In this document: piece by piece, positions 44,056-52,616 of the stretch
How the letters are laid out: each line of letters begins with the position of its first letter
How positions within the stretch are numbered: the first letter of the stretch is position 1
Assembly: GCA_029012445.1 (NCBI GenBank)
Contig: JAQXMC010000024.1
Coordinates: 31,342-95,341 of the forward strand
DNA: 64,000 bases
Origin: Oscillospiraceae bacterium
Lineage (GTDB): Bacteria; Bacillota; Clostridia; Oscillospirales; Acutalibacteraceae
Direction: 5' to 3'
Translations under genes and position numbers: made by a program
The notes under the pieces: generated by a model
Seen by the model: the letters and a program-made list of their open reading frames with translations, nothing else
What the model was told of the DNA's origin: nothing
Databases searched by the model: none

Positions 44056-44881
44056 GTATCTTATTATCAACGCCGACGATTTCGGCTATAATCAACAGCA
44101 GAACAGTGCAATAACAGAGCTTCTCGAAAAGGGTCTGATCACCTCGACATCTTTGCTGGCCGTTGCGCCCGAAGCAAAGGCAGCTGCTGAATATTCAAAA
44201 GAAAAATGCGTTGATGTGGGCGTTCATCTGACAATAAATTCAGATGACAAAATCCGGAAATGGCAAAGCCTTTCGCAGGCAAGCTCCTTTGAAGGCGGTC
44301 TGCCATCAGATCATAAGGATCTGATTTTCAAAACGAAAAGGAAAGATGTCAGAGAAGAGCTTGAAAATCAATACCGCTTTATAACCGATAACGGCGGCAC
44401 TGTGGATCACGCCGATAACCACTGCGGAACACTTTACGGAATAAACGGCAGAAGATTCTTTGTCGACGCATTTGATTTCTGCGCGGAGCATAAGCTGCCA
44501 TATAGGTTTCCGAAAACAAGCGGCTTTATCGAAAGACAGATAGGCAGAAATGTTCCGGGAATTCTGAAAAAATATCAGCAGATGATAGTCCGTTCGGGTG
44601 AAAAAAGAGGCGTTAAAATGCTCGATGACCTTGTGTCAAATCCGTGGCCGATGAAAAGGATCGGAGATTATGACACGCTTGAAAAATATTATCTTGACGC
44701 TGTTGACAACTGCATTGACGGAGTCACCGAAATATTTATGCATCCGGCTCTCCCCCTCGCCGGAGATCAGGGAGAGTGGCAGAAAAGGGTGTTTGAATAC
44801 CAAATTCTGAAAAGTGGATGTCTTCTCGAAAGGGCAAAGCAAAAGGGAATAACTGTCGTTTCATGGAGCTTTTTGAAATAA
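44048..44881 (+). CDS. ChbG/HpnK (YdjC)-family carbohydrate deacetylase
   Basis: 277 residues. Catalytic and metal residues in INADDFGYNQQ and the HADNHCG motif, with a late HPAL; matches ChbG, which removes acetyl groups from chitooligosaccharides. Substrate is probably an N-acetylated sugar brought in by the GPH transporter. Overlaps that gene by 8 bp. A terminator follows. Confidence 0.9.
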   Translation: MSKYLIINADDFGYNQQQNSAITELLEKGLITSTSLLAVAPEAKAAAEYSKEKCVDVGVHLTINSDDKIRKWQSLSQASSFEGGLPSDHKDLIFKTKRKDVREELENQYRFITDNGGTVDHADNHCGTLYGINGRRFFVDAFDFCAEHKLPYRFPKTSGFIERQIGRNVPGILKKYQQMIVRSGEKRGVKMLDDLVSNPWPMKRIGDYDTLEKYYLDAVDNCIDGVTEIFMHPALPLAGDQGEWQKRVFEYQILKSGCLLERAKQKGITVVSWSFLK

Positions 44882-44906
44882 GCGTTTTCTCAATAATATC
44901 AAAAGG

Positions 44907-44935
44907 GGGCTGTCGCACTAAGACAGCCCATTTTT
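44907..44935 (+). terminator. intrinsic terminator of the glycan cluster
   Basis: GGGCTGTC/GACAGCCC 8-bp stem (44907-44914 with 44922-44929), then ATTTTT. Confidence 0.88.
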
Positions 44936-45033
44936 GATAAAATCATTTTCCGGCTCTCAAGCGCAGTCTGTCAAACTTATTGGCTTCATCGGAACATTGC
45001 TGAAGCCTGTTTATTATAAAAAATATATAATAT

Positions 45034-45062
45034 TTGACAAAATTCAGCTTTTATGATAACAT
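45034..45062 (+). promoter_or_regulatory. sigma-A promoter of the secreted hydrolase
   Basis: TTGACA (45034-45039), 17-bp spacer, TAACAT (45057-45062). Confidence 0.75.
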
Positions 45063-45120
45063 TTTTTCACAAGCTTTTAAGTCATAAAATTAAATTTTTT
45101 TATTCTCAGGAGGAATAAAT

Positions 45121-46158
45121 ATGAACAAACATTTCAAAAAGCTGATTTCGGTTTTGCTTTGCCTTGCGATGCTGACATCGTTTCTTTCTCTGACTGTCGG
45201 CGCAATAAGCGCCGATGAAGGACTTAGCGCTCTGAGAGCGCAATGGTCGAAAGGATACGGCCCGAACAAGGGCGGTTACAGCATTGATTACAGCTACTTC
45301 TCGCCCAAAAAAGGCAACGCTGACACCACAAAATATCCTCTTTGTATTTTCCTTGCCGGCGCAGGAGAAGGCAAGTATGATGGCAAGGAGCTGACTGCAA
45401 ACAGTTTTCCGTATTGGTCTGCGGACGAGTACCAGGCCAAATTTCAGAATGCCGGCGGAGCGTACCTGATGCTCGCAAGAGCGCCGGAACCTGTTTATTG
45501 GGACACCGCACCGGCTTCATCGCTTAAAGCCGCAATAGATGATTTCATTGAAAAAAATCCAAATGTTGATTCTGAAAGAATATATATCCTCGGCTGGTGT
45601 CTCGGCGCTGTCGGAGCGGCCAATATCGCTTCTAAATATCCGGGCTTCTTTGCCGGAGCTATTCTGATGTGCATGCGCCACGCCATAACGGAATCGGAAG
45701 CCGAAAATCTGAAAGACACTGCTGTCTGGCTCGTTCACTGCAAAAATGACTCTTATTCATTGTACAATACCTACTGCGTACCGTCATGGAGAAATCTCAG
45801 GGAACACACCTCAGACCTGAATAAGCTCAGACTCACGACCTGCTCATCGGCTCCCACGGCAGCTGCTCTGCTTAACCACAATGTCTGGGATTATATTGTG
45901 TATGACTGCTCAAAGCCGGCGGGCTGCTCTGATCTCAACACCGTTGACGGAAAAGGTCAGACGCAGAACAATGTTTCCGCGATAAACTGGCTGTCTCAAT
46001 GGACAAACGAAAAAGAGGAAGAAGAAAGCTCCTGTTCCTGCGACTGCCATTCCGGCAATTCATTCGTTAGGTTTATCTGGCAAATCAAGGTTTTCTTCTA
46101 TAAGATTTTCTCGGTCAGCTCAAAGCGCGTCTGCGCATGCGGCGCCAAGCACTGGTAA
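45121..46158 (+). CDS. secreted alpha/beta-hydrolase with a Cys nucleophile and a Cys/aromatic C-terminal module
   Basis: 345 residues. Signal peptide (about 1-28). Alpha/beta-hydrolase core: oxyanion-side FLAGAGEG, nucleophile elbow GWCLG with Cys160 in place of the usual Ser (as in dienelactone hydrolases), probable acid Asp210 (CKND) and His253 (LNHNVW). The C-terminal 43 residues are a separate module: CSCDCH (305-310), an aromatic amphipathic helix (about 315-332, WQIKVFFYKIFSV) and CACGAKHW at the end. The paired Cys/His sets suggest metal binding. AGGAGG site, own promoter. Substrate unknown. Confidence 0.82.
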   Translation: MNKHFKKLISVLLCLAMLTSFLSLTVGAISADEGLSALRAQWSKGYGPNKGGYSIDYSYFSPKKGNADTTKYPLCIFLAGAGEGKYDGKELTANSFPYWSADEYQAKFQNAGGAYLMLARAPEPVYWDTAPASSLKAAIDDFIEKNPNVDSERIYILGWCLGAVGAANIASKYPGFFAGAILMCMRHAITESEAENLKDTAVWLVHCKNDSYSLYNTYCVPSWRNLREHTSDLNKLRLTTCSSAPTAAALLNHNVWDYIVYDCSKPAGCSDLNTVDGKGQTQNNVSAINWLSQWTNEKEEEESSCSCDCHSGNSFVRFIWQIKVFFYKIFSVSSKRVCACGAKHW

Positions 46159-46181
46159 AATAAAGATAAAAAGATAAAGCA

Positions 46182-46207
46182 AGAGCAGCCCTGTTCCGGG
46201 GCTGCTC
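46182..46207 (+). terminator. first hairpin after the secreted hydrolase gene
   Basis: AGAGCAGCCC and GGGCTGCTCT arms with loop TGTTCC-like; no T-run. Closely similar to the terminator stem at 46455-46479. Confidence 0.6.
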
Positions 46208-46210
46208 TCA

Positions 46211-46285
46211 GACTGTCGATAAAGGCGCCCGAACGCATATAAACTAAAAAGGCGAAAGAAAATGTTTGTTCTTTCAAACATAAGC
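46211..46285 (+). repeat. dispersed noncoding repeat, copy B
   Basis: Aligns with 23181-23250, strongest over GACTGTYGATAAAGGCGCC and AAAGAAAATGT. It begins 3 bp after a hairpin, as copy A does. No ribosome binding site or conserved frame. Confidence 0.65.
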
Positions 46286-46293
46286 GCAAAATG

Positions 46294-46455
46294 TTTCGGC
46301 GGCACGGTATTTAACCGTGTCGCCGAAAGCTTATATGCTTGTCATTTTTTCGGTCTCGGAGTACCTTTGTACGCCTGTCGCCCGAAGAAAATGCCATCGG
46401 TCATCCTTTCCCGGCAGTCTCACAACTTGTCGAAAATTACTTTTTCGACAAGTTG
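46294..46455. other. structured noncoding spacer with two strong inverted repeats
   Basis: Hairpin 1: TTTCGGC/GCCGAAA with GGCACGGT/ACCGTG (46294-46328). Hairpin 2: perfect 14-bp CAACTTGTCGAAAA/TTTTCGACAAGTTG (46423-46436 with 46442-46455), each arm holding the 0A-box heptamer TGTCGAA. No coding frame is supported. Confidence 0.55.
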
Positions 46456-46484
46456 AGCAGCCCATGAACAGGGCTGCTCTTTTT
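46455..46484 (+). terminator. intrinsic terminator
   Basis: GAGCAGCCC/GGGCTGCTC 9-bp stem, 7-nt loop, T-run. It repeats the arms of the hairpin at 46182-46207. Confidence 0.85.
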
Positions 46485-46501
46485 GCCTTTATTCTCGGTA
46501 T

Positions 46502-46801
46502 TTATATTCCGAATTTTTTAAGATCGACCGTTCCGTCGGGCTCAAATGTCACGCCTTCCTCCTCAAGCAGCTTTTTCTGCATATCCTCGCCGCCGAAAGC
46601 AAACGCCGTCGATGTCTTTCCCATTCGGTTAACAACTCTGTGACACGGGATCACGCCCGGCTCAGGATTAACATGGAGCGCATAGCCGACGACCCTCGCC
46701 CATCTTGGATTGCCGGCGAGCAAGGCGACCTGGCCGTAGGTTGCGACCTTGCCCTTAGGTATTGTCTTCACGACCTCGTATATTCTTTCAAAGGTGGTCA
46801 T
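46502..46801 (-). CDS. MGMT-family protein (short alkyltransferase-like)
   Basis: 99 residues, only the C-terminal domain of O6-methylguanine-DNA methyltransferase. The helix-turn-helix with Arg finger (ARVVGYAL) and the active-site PCHRV, with acceptor Cys, are both present. It either repairs alkylated bases by itself or marks them for other pathways, as alkyltransferase-like proteins do; ATLs usually lack the Cys, so activity is plausible here. Short gap to the SseB-like gene upstream. Confidence 0.9.
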   Translation of the reverse strand: MTTFERIYEVVKTIPKGKVATYGQVALLAGNPRWARVVGYALHVNPEPGVIPCHRVVNRMGKTSTAFAFGGEDMQKKLLEEEGVTFEPDGTVDLKKFGI

Positions 46802-46824
46802 AGTTTCCTCCCCGGGGCTGCCGA

Positions 46825-47796
46825 TTATTTTTTATCGTTGCCGCCCTTTTTTGCTGCTTTTATCATGCTGCTGCAGGTTTCTCTGTTTATTCTCATGCCG
46901 TAGCCGCCGATATTGATGACGACGCCGGCAACCTTGTCAAGCGACATGAATTTTTCAAGCTCCGTGAAGTTCACCGTGACGACCTGAGACGACATCAGCA
47001 GCTTGGCTATTGCGGGTACCGTTGTGTATGTCTCCTGTATCTCCATCGTATCGGTGAAGCACGGTATCCATTTCGAGCCGTCGCGCCTGTCCGTGATGAG
47101 CAGAGCCTCAAAGCTGCCGTTGATATTCAGCCCCATGCAGGCAAAGGTGCCGGCGGATATTGCCTCTAACATTCCCAATTCGAGTATCTTAACGGCCTCG
47201 GGATCCTCATCGCTTATCTGCAGCTGCAAAAACCTCAGCATTATGAAATTCACTTCAGGCTCGGTTATTGAATCAAAATCCGTTTTAATCAGCTGCTTCT
47301 GTCTGTATCTTATCTTGCACAAAGTCGGCTCGATCTCAACAAACTCTATGCCGAATCTGGTCATCGTCATGAAAAAATCGGTTATTTCTCTTCCCTTCAG
47401 CGGCAGGACCGACGCTTTTCCGTTATGCCTTTTGTTGTAGTCGCTGACATACTGCCCGGCTCTGTTTTCATCGAAGAAAAGCAGTGCGTTGCCCGAAACG
47501 ACATTCGGATAAGGCTTTGCGAGCGAGTGATCGAGCACTGCGTATAACGCGCCGGCGCTCTTTATCTTCGCCGCTATATCGGACACGAGAATATTGGCTG
47601 CGCCCTGCAAAAACTCATTTTTAAGGCCGAGAACATGATCGGCAAGGATTATCACTGTTTTTTCGTCGGCTTTTTCGAGTCTCGCCCGGAATTCCTCGGG
47701 TGAGCAAACGGCGGGAAGCCGCCTGATATCGTGATCCGACGAAAGCTCCGGAACGACTTTTTCTATCGCATTCATAACAGTTCCGTTCATTTCCAT
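46825..47796 (-). CDS. SseB-like domain protein
   Basis: 323 residues from the ATG at 47796, which has AGGCGGTGAT upstream; a longer frame exists but is unnecessary. The C-terminal 110 residues (about 205-315: WIPCFTDTMEIQET to GVVINIGGYGMRINRE) fit the SseB N-terminal-type domain. The N-terminal 200 residues are not assigned. SseB-like proteins have no firm biochemical role. Precedes the MGMT gene and may share its transcript. Confidence 0.65.
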   Translation of the reverse strand: MEMNGTVMNAIEKVVPELSSDHDIRRLPAVCSPEEFRARLEKADEKTVIILADHVLGLKNEFLQGAANILVSDIAAKIKSAGALYAVLDHSLAKPYPNVVSGNALLFFDENRAGQYVSDYNKRHNGKASVLPLKGREITDFFMTMTRFGIEFVEIEPTLCKIRYRQKQLIKTDFDSITEPEVNFIMLRFLQLQISDEDPEAVKILELGMLEAISAGTFACMGLNINGSFEALLITDRRDGSKWIPCFTDTMEIQETYTTVPAIAKLLMSSQVVTVNFTELEKFMSLDKVAGVVINIGGYGMRINRETCSSMIKAAKKGGNDKK

Positions 47797-47911
47797 ATTA
47801 TCACCGCCTGTTGATATATTATAGCATTTTGTCAGAAACTTTTCAACACAAGCGCAGTTTTCCGTTTCGGCAGAGAAAAACATATTGCCGGATATAGAAA
47901 CAGCACAAGGG

Positions 47912-48331
47912 TCAGTGCCCCTTGTGCTTCTCCTTGCGCTTCATTTTGCGAAGTTCAAACTGCCTGTCCTTTTCCTCTTCCCTCTTTTGTCGCGAAGAGG
48001 CTTTTCTTTCAAGCTTTGACTGCTCATATTGAAGCTTCAGCGCCTGCTGCGCTTTTGTTCCGACTCCGTTCGCCGAAAGCTGCCTGTTGATGAGCCTGTT
48101 CATCCGTTTCGGGCTTATGCTTTTCTGAGAGACGGCGTCTGCTTCTACGGCGGGGCTGAATTTAAGCTTATTCCAGTTTCTGAGCATAAATTCATAGACC
48201 TCATTATCCTTCGGCTCATGGCCGAAAACTATCCTTGACGCTTCATATTTTTCTCCGTCCTGTCGCTCATAGACGCCAACCCAGAACGGATCTTCAAAGA
48301 AAACTGTCAAAGATGAGACAAAATTGCCCAT
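47912..48331 (-). CDS. yjdF: YjdF-family (DUF2992) protein
   Basis: 139 residues from the ATG at 48331, 5 bp after AAAGGAGGAA. The N-terminal core LTVFFEDPFWVGVYER and the highly basic, Lys/Arg/Glu-rich C-terminal helix (about 95-139) are typical of YjdF. The family's gene is commonly controlled by the azaaromatic-sensing yjdF riboswitch, and a matching leader is present here. Proposed roles involve toxic heteroaromatic compounds; the biochemical function is unknown. Confidence 0.88.
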   Translation of the reverse strand: MGNFVSSLTVFFEDPFWVGVYERQDGEKYEASRIVFGHEPKDNEVYEFMLRNWNKLKFSPAVEADAVSQKSISPKRMNRLINRQLSANGVGTKAQQALKLQYEQSKLERKASSRQKREEEKDRQFELRKMKRKEKHKGH

Positions 48332-48374
48332 AGAAGTTCCTCCTTTAATATGATATAAGCAAGGAACGGACAAC

Positions 48375-48447
48375 CAAAGGAGGCAGGTTACTGACGAAGC
48401 CGCAGCTTCGCTCCCGGACTACCTACCGGGATGTGTTTTTATCCTTG
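48375..48447 (-). promoter_or_regulatory. yjdF (azaaromatic) riboswitch
   Basis: Minus-strand leader of yjdF with helix CCCGG/CCGGG around TAGGTAGT, a second hairpin GCGAAGC-TGCG-GCTTCGT, and a long-range pairing of GGTAGGT (loop of helix 1) with ACCTGCC near the 3' end, just before CTCC. Layout and position match the yjdF motif, which acts on translation near the ribosome binding site. The assignment is from recalled consensus plus gene context. Confidence 0.72.
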
Positions 48448-48454
48448 CGGGAAT

Positions 48455-48483
48455 ATTATAGCACTTTGAAGGCTATTGCGCAA
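48455..48483 (-). promoter_or_regulatory. promoter of the yjdF riboswitch transcript
   Basis: Minus strand TTGCGC (48483-48478), 17-bp spacer, TATAAT (48460-48455). The -35 overlaps the stop codon region of the V-ATPase subunit D gene, so yjdF has its own start inside the end of that operon. Confidence 0.7.
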
Positions 48484-49144
48484 CATTTTGTTCGCTGTGT
48501 TTTCGGTAGTTCTCTTCTATCATCATTTCCTTGACCTTCATCAGTCTCGTGATAGTGCTGCGCTCATTCTCCTCGAGCTTCATAGTGATGTATTTTATCG
48601 TCTCCTCGTATCTCGGTATCATTATGTGCTCAAGGGCGTTGACTCTGCGTCTTGTTTTTTCTATCTCGTCCGCCATCAGCTGACAGGATTTCTCGACCTC
48701 GGCCAGTCTTATCATCTTTTGAAAAACATCGCTGAGATCTTTGACTGCGTCATCAAGCTCTCCCGATGTGAACGCATAGCCGTACGGATAAATATCGTTC
48801 TCATCCGAGCTTTTGTATTCGGCATGGAATTTCGGGATAACGACGCTCATAACATTTTTGTCGCTGATATCCAGCTCGATCTCCTGCTTGGGCATCATCA
48901 GAGCGGTTTCGACCTGCTCCTTTTTCATAACGGAAGCGGCGATCGCCATGTGAGTGTCGGCGTCTCTGATAGCCTGTTCGACCTCTTGACGAAGGGCGAG
49001 ATTTTCTCTGACCATATCGAGAAATTGCCTCATAAGCTCGTCTCTCTTATCCTTGAGGAGCTTATGGCCTCTTCTCGCCGTGTTCAGCTTTTTCTTGAGG
49101 TTTGTCAGCTCCATTCTGGTCGGATTAACATTTATGACTGCCAT
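48473..49144 (-). CDS. ntpD: V-type ATP synthase subunit D
   Basis: 223 residues, a long antiparallel coiled coil (about 10-70 and 140-205) that forms the central rotor stalk; N-terminal VNPTRMELTNLKKKLNTARRG is diagnostic. Start at the ATG at 49144, preceded by GGAG; a GTG 6 bp earlier overlaps the subunit B stop. Last gene of the operon. Confidence 0.93.
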   Translation of the reverse strand: MAVINVNPTRMELTNLKKKLNTARRGHKLLKDKRDELMRQFLDMVRENLALRQEVEQAIRDADTHMAIAASVMKKEQVETALMMPKQEIELDISDKNVMSVVIPKFHAEYKSSDENDIYPYGYAFTSGELDDAVKDLSDVFQKMIRLAEVEKSCQLMADEIEKTRRRVNALEHIMIPRYEETIKYITMKLEENERSTITRLMKVKEMMIEENYRKHSEQNVAQ

Positions 49145-49146
49145 TT

Positions 49147-50523
49147 TCACTCCGCCTTGTCGTAATATTTGTTGAGATATTCCTCTTTGATTCTCTTCAG
49201 CTCGCTTCTCGGAAGTATTCTGAGCAGCTTCCAGCCGATATCGAGCGTTTCTTCAATGCTTCTGTCGTTGTCGTAGCCCTGAGAAACATATTCCTTTTCA
49301 AATTCATCGGCAAACTTGGCGTACAGCTTATCAATATCCGTCAAAGCCGCTTCGCCGAGAACGACCATAAGCTCTTTTGCGTCTTTGCCTCTCGCATATG
49401 CCGAGAAGAGCTGGTTCATCGTGTTCGAGTGATCCTCTCTGGTCTTTCCCTCGCCGATGCCCTTATCCTTGAGTCTTGAAAGTGACGGAAGAACATCTAT
49501 CGGCGGTGTTATGCCCTTTCTGTAAAGCTCACGGGAAAGTATTATCTGTCCCTCGGTGATATAGCCGGTCAGATCCGGTATCGGATGGGTTTTATCGTCC
49601 TCGGGCATGGTCAGTATCGGTATCATTGTAATGCTGCCCTTTTTGCCGACCTGTCTGCCGGCTCTCTCATAGATAGACGCAAGATCCGTATACATATATC
49701 CGGGATAGCCTCTTCTTCCGGGGACTTCTTTTCTCGCAGCCGAGACCTCACGCAGGGCATCGGCGTAGTTGGTTATATCTGTCAGAATGACAAGAACATG
49801 CATATCCTTCTGAAATGCGAGGTATTCGGCGGCTGTCAGCGCCATTTTCGGCGTCGCTATTCTCTCGATAGCCGGATCGTTGGCGAGATTGATGAAAAGT
49901 ACCGTTCTGTCAAGCGCTCCTGTCTCCCTAAACGATTCAATAAAGAAATTCGACTCCTCAAATGTTATGCCCATCGCGGCGAAAACGACCGCAAACTTTT
50001 CGTTGCTGCCGAGAACCTTCGCCTGTCTTGCTATCTGAGCCGCCAGCTTTGCGTGAGGCAGGCCGCTGGCCGAGAATATCGGCAGCTTCTGACCTCTGAC
50101 AAGGGTGTTGAGTCCGTCTATCGCCGAAACACCCGTCTGAATAAACTCGTTGGGATAAAGTCTTGCGGCGGGATTTATCGGCATACCATTGACATCCATT
50201 CTCATTTCGGGAATGATCTCGGGGCCGCCGTCTATCGGTCTGCCAAGTCCGTCAAAGACCCGGCCGAGCATATCCATTGAAACGCCAAGCTCCATCTGTC
50301 TGCCTAAAAATCTGACCTTGCTGTTGGAAAGATTTATTCCGGTCGAATTTTCAAACAGCTGAACAAGTGCGTTTGTACCGTTTATTTCAAGGACGCGGCA
50401 GCGCCTCTTTTCGCCGTTTTCAAGCTCGATCTCACCGAGCTCGTTATAGGCGACTCCCTCAACATCTCTGACGAGCATGAGCGGGCCTGCGACCTCTTCG
50501 ATAGTTCTGTATTCTTTTGCCAT
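49147..50523 (-). CDS. ntpB: V-type ATP synthase subunit B
   Basis: 458 residues. Non-catalytic nucleotide-fold subunit of the V1 hexamer: it has the family motifs ([34 protein letters not shown]) but no GxxGxGKT P-loop. Alternates with subunit A. Its ATG overlaps the subunit A stop by one base. Confidence 0.97.
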   Translation of the reverse strand: MAKEYRTIEEVAGPLMLVRDVEGVAYNELGEIELENGEKRRCRVLEINGTNALVQLFENSTGINLSNSKVRFLGRQMELGVSMDMLGRVFDGLGRPIDGGPEIIPEMRMDVNGMPINPAARLYPNEFIQTGVSAIDGLNTLVRGQKLPIFSASGLPHAKLAAQIARQAKVLGSNEKFAVVFAAMGITFEESNFFIESFRETGALDRTVLFINLANDPAIERIATPKMALTAAEYLAFQKDMHVLVILTDITNYADALREVSAARKEVPGRRGYPGYMYTDLASIYERAGRQVGKKGSITMIPILTMPEDDKTHPIPDLTGYITEGQIILSRELYRKGITPPIDVLPSLSRLKDKGIGEGKTREDHSNTMNQLFSAYARGKDAKELMVVLGEAALTDIDKLYAKFADEFEKEYVSQGYDNDRSIEETLDIGWKLLRILPRSELKRIKEEYLNKYYDKAE

Positions 50524-52289
50524 CAGACTTCCTCCTGACTTATCAGCTTTTTGATCTCTTTTTCAATCTGCGCCGAAACAGCCTCATATTCTGCATCGAT
50601 ATTGCTTTCTTCGATATATTTGAATCTGCCGATCTTCTCTCTGACGGGCAGCGCAACCAATCTTTCGACATTGACATTCTTTGTGAGCGCTTCGGTCGCT
50701 TCGTCATGGAACTTAAGAATAAGCTTCATCATATAAAGCTGCTTTTTAAGCGATGTGTAGGTATCGACCTCGTGGAACGCGAGCTGATGGAGAAAGTCTT
50801 CTCTTATTGACCTTGCCGTTTCCATCTTTATTCTGTCCGCCGGAGAAAGGGCGTCCATGCCGACAAGCTTGACTATCTCGTCAAGCTCCGATTCGTCGTG
50901 CAGTATGCGCACAAGTCTGCCTCGAAGCTCCATCCAGCTTTCATCGACATTTTTCTCATACCAAGGCTGGAGAAGATCAACATAGAGAGAATAGCTCGTC
51001 AGCCAGTTAATGGCCGGAAAGTGTCTCTTGTAAGCCAGATTTGCGTCAAGTCCCCAGAAAACTTTGACTATTCTCAAAGTTGCCTGCGACACAGGCTCGG
51101 AGATATCGCCGCCCGGAGGCGAAACTGCGCCGATGACTGAAAGCGCGCCTTCTCTCGGATTCTGACCGAGAGACATCACGCGGCCCGCTCTCTCATAAAA
51201 CTGCGCCAGTCTGCTGGCAAGATAAGCGGGATAGCCTTCTTCGCCGGGCATTTCCTCAAGTCGGCCTGACATTTCTCTGAGAGCCTCGGCCCATCTTGAG
51301 GTCGAGTCTGCCATAAGAGCGACGGAGTAACCCATATCTCTGAAATATTCCGCAATGGTGATGCCTGTGTAAATCGAGGCTTCACGCGCGGCAACGGGCA
51401 TATCCGAAGTGTTGGCTATAAGGACTGTTCTCTCCATCAGAGATCTGCCCGTCCTGGGATCTATAAGCTCCGGAAATTCGTTTAGAACATCCGTCATTTC
51501 GTTTCCTCTTTCGCCGCAGCCGATATAAACGACTATATCGGCTTCAGCCCACTTTGCGAGCTGATGCTGCGTGACGGTTTTTCCGCTGCCGAAAGGTCCG
51601 GGAATAGCCGCAACGCCGCCTTTGGCTATCGGGAAAAGACAGTCGATGACTCTCTGGCCGGTTATCAGCGGCTTATCGGGTGAAAGCTTCGTTTTATAAG
51701 GTCTGCCCTTTCTGACCGGCCACTTCTGCATTAAAGTCAGCTCTCTGTCGCCCTTTTCGGTCTCAACAACGCAGACGACATCGGTGACCGTGAACGAGCC
51801 TTTTTCTATTTTCTTTATAGTTCCCGAAACTCCGTTCGGGACCATTATTCTGTGTTCGACAACATCTGTTTCTTTAACCGTTCCGATAATATCGCCGGTC
51901 TCGACTCTGTCTCCCTCGCTGACCGTCGGAACGAAATCCCATTTCAGCTCTCTTTTCAGAGACGGCACTTCAACGCCTCTTTTGAGGTTGTTGCCGCAAA
52001 GCTTCATTATATCATCCAGAGGTCTTTGTATTCCGTCGAATATGCTGCCTATAAGTCCGGGGCCGAGCTCGACGCTCATCGGCTCATCGGTCGATTCGAC
52101 CGTTTCTCCCGTTTTGAGTCCCGATGTTTCCTCATAGACCTGGACTGACGCTCTGTCTCCGTGCATTTCGATTATCTCGCCGATAAGTCTTTGCGAGCTG
52201 ACGCGGACAACATCAAACATATTTGCGTCTCTCATTCCCTCCGCAATAACGAGAGGGCCGGAGACCTTAACGATTTTTCCCTTACTCAT
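50523..52289 (-). CDS. ntpA: V-type ATP synthase catalytic subunit A
   Basis: 588 residues, full length. P-loop [13 protein letters not shown], catalytic Glu region [13 protein letters not shown], and the non-homologous region about 110-200 found only in V/A-type A subunits. Hydrolyses or makes ATP at the A/B interfaces. Confidence 0.98.
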   Translation of the reverse strand: MSKGKIVKVSGPLVIAEGMRDANMFDVVRVSSQRLIGEIIEMHGDRASVQVYEETSGLKTGETVESTDEPMSVELGPGLIGSIFDGIQRPLDDIMKLCGNNLKRGVEVPSLKRELKWDFVPTVSEGDRVETGDIIGTVKETDVVEHRIMVPNGVSGTIKKIEKGSFTVTDVVCVVETEKGDRELTLMQKWPVRKGRPYKTKLSPDKPLITGQRVIDCLFPIAKGGVAAIPGPFGSGKTVTQHQLAKWAEADIVVYIGCGERGNEMTDVLNEFPELIDPRTGRSLMERTVLIANTSDMPVAAREASIYTGITIAEYFRDMGYSVALMADSTSRWAEALREMSGRLEEMPGEEGYPAYLASRLAQFYERAGRVMSLGQNPREGALSVIGAVSPPGGDISEPVSQATLRIVKVFWGLDANLAYKRHFPAINWLTSYSLYVDLLQPWYEKNVDESWMELRGRLVRILHDESELDEIVKLVGMDALSPADRIKMETARSIREDFLHQLAFHEVDTYTSLKKQLYMMKLILKFHDEATEALTKNVNVERLVALPVREKIGRFKYIEESNIDAEYEAVSAQIEKEIKKLISQEEV

Positions 52290-52307
52290 TGTGTACCTCT
52301 TTTCATT

Positions 52308-52616
52308 TTACAATATATCTGAGCCGACTGCCTTTTCAACGGCGGCGTGTATCTCTTTTATCCCTATTCCGGTGTTGCCCGAAACTCCGGGTATCGGTAT
52401 TATCGCCGGCAGCTTTTTCCTCCGGTAGACTGCGACTGTGTCGCCTATCTGAGAGAACAGCTTTTCCGTTATATATATGACCGCAAAATCCGTTTCGGCG
52501 AGCTTGACGATAAGCTTTGCCGCTTCTGCCGCATCGTTTGTTTCAAAGGTCTCGAGTCCGAGAGAGTCGTAGCCCATGATGCTCTGTCTGTCGCCGATGA
52601 CCGCTATTTTATACAT
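52308..52616 (-). CDS. ntpF: V-type ATP synthase subunit F
   Basis: 102 residues, short Rossmann-like fold with VIGDRQSIMGYDSLGL and the ITEKLF segment; caps the rotor stalk with subunit D. Overlaps the subunit C gene by 8 bp. Confidence 0.92.
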   Translation of the reverse strand: MYKIAVIGDRQSIMGYDSLGLETFETNDAAEAAKLIVKLAETDFAVIYITEKLFSQIGDTVAVYRRKKLPAIIPIPGVSGNTGIGIKEIHAAVEKAVGSDIL

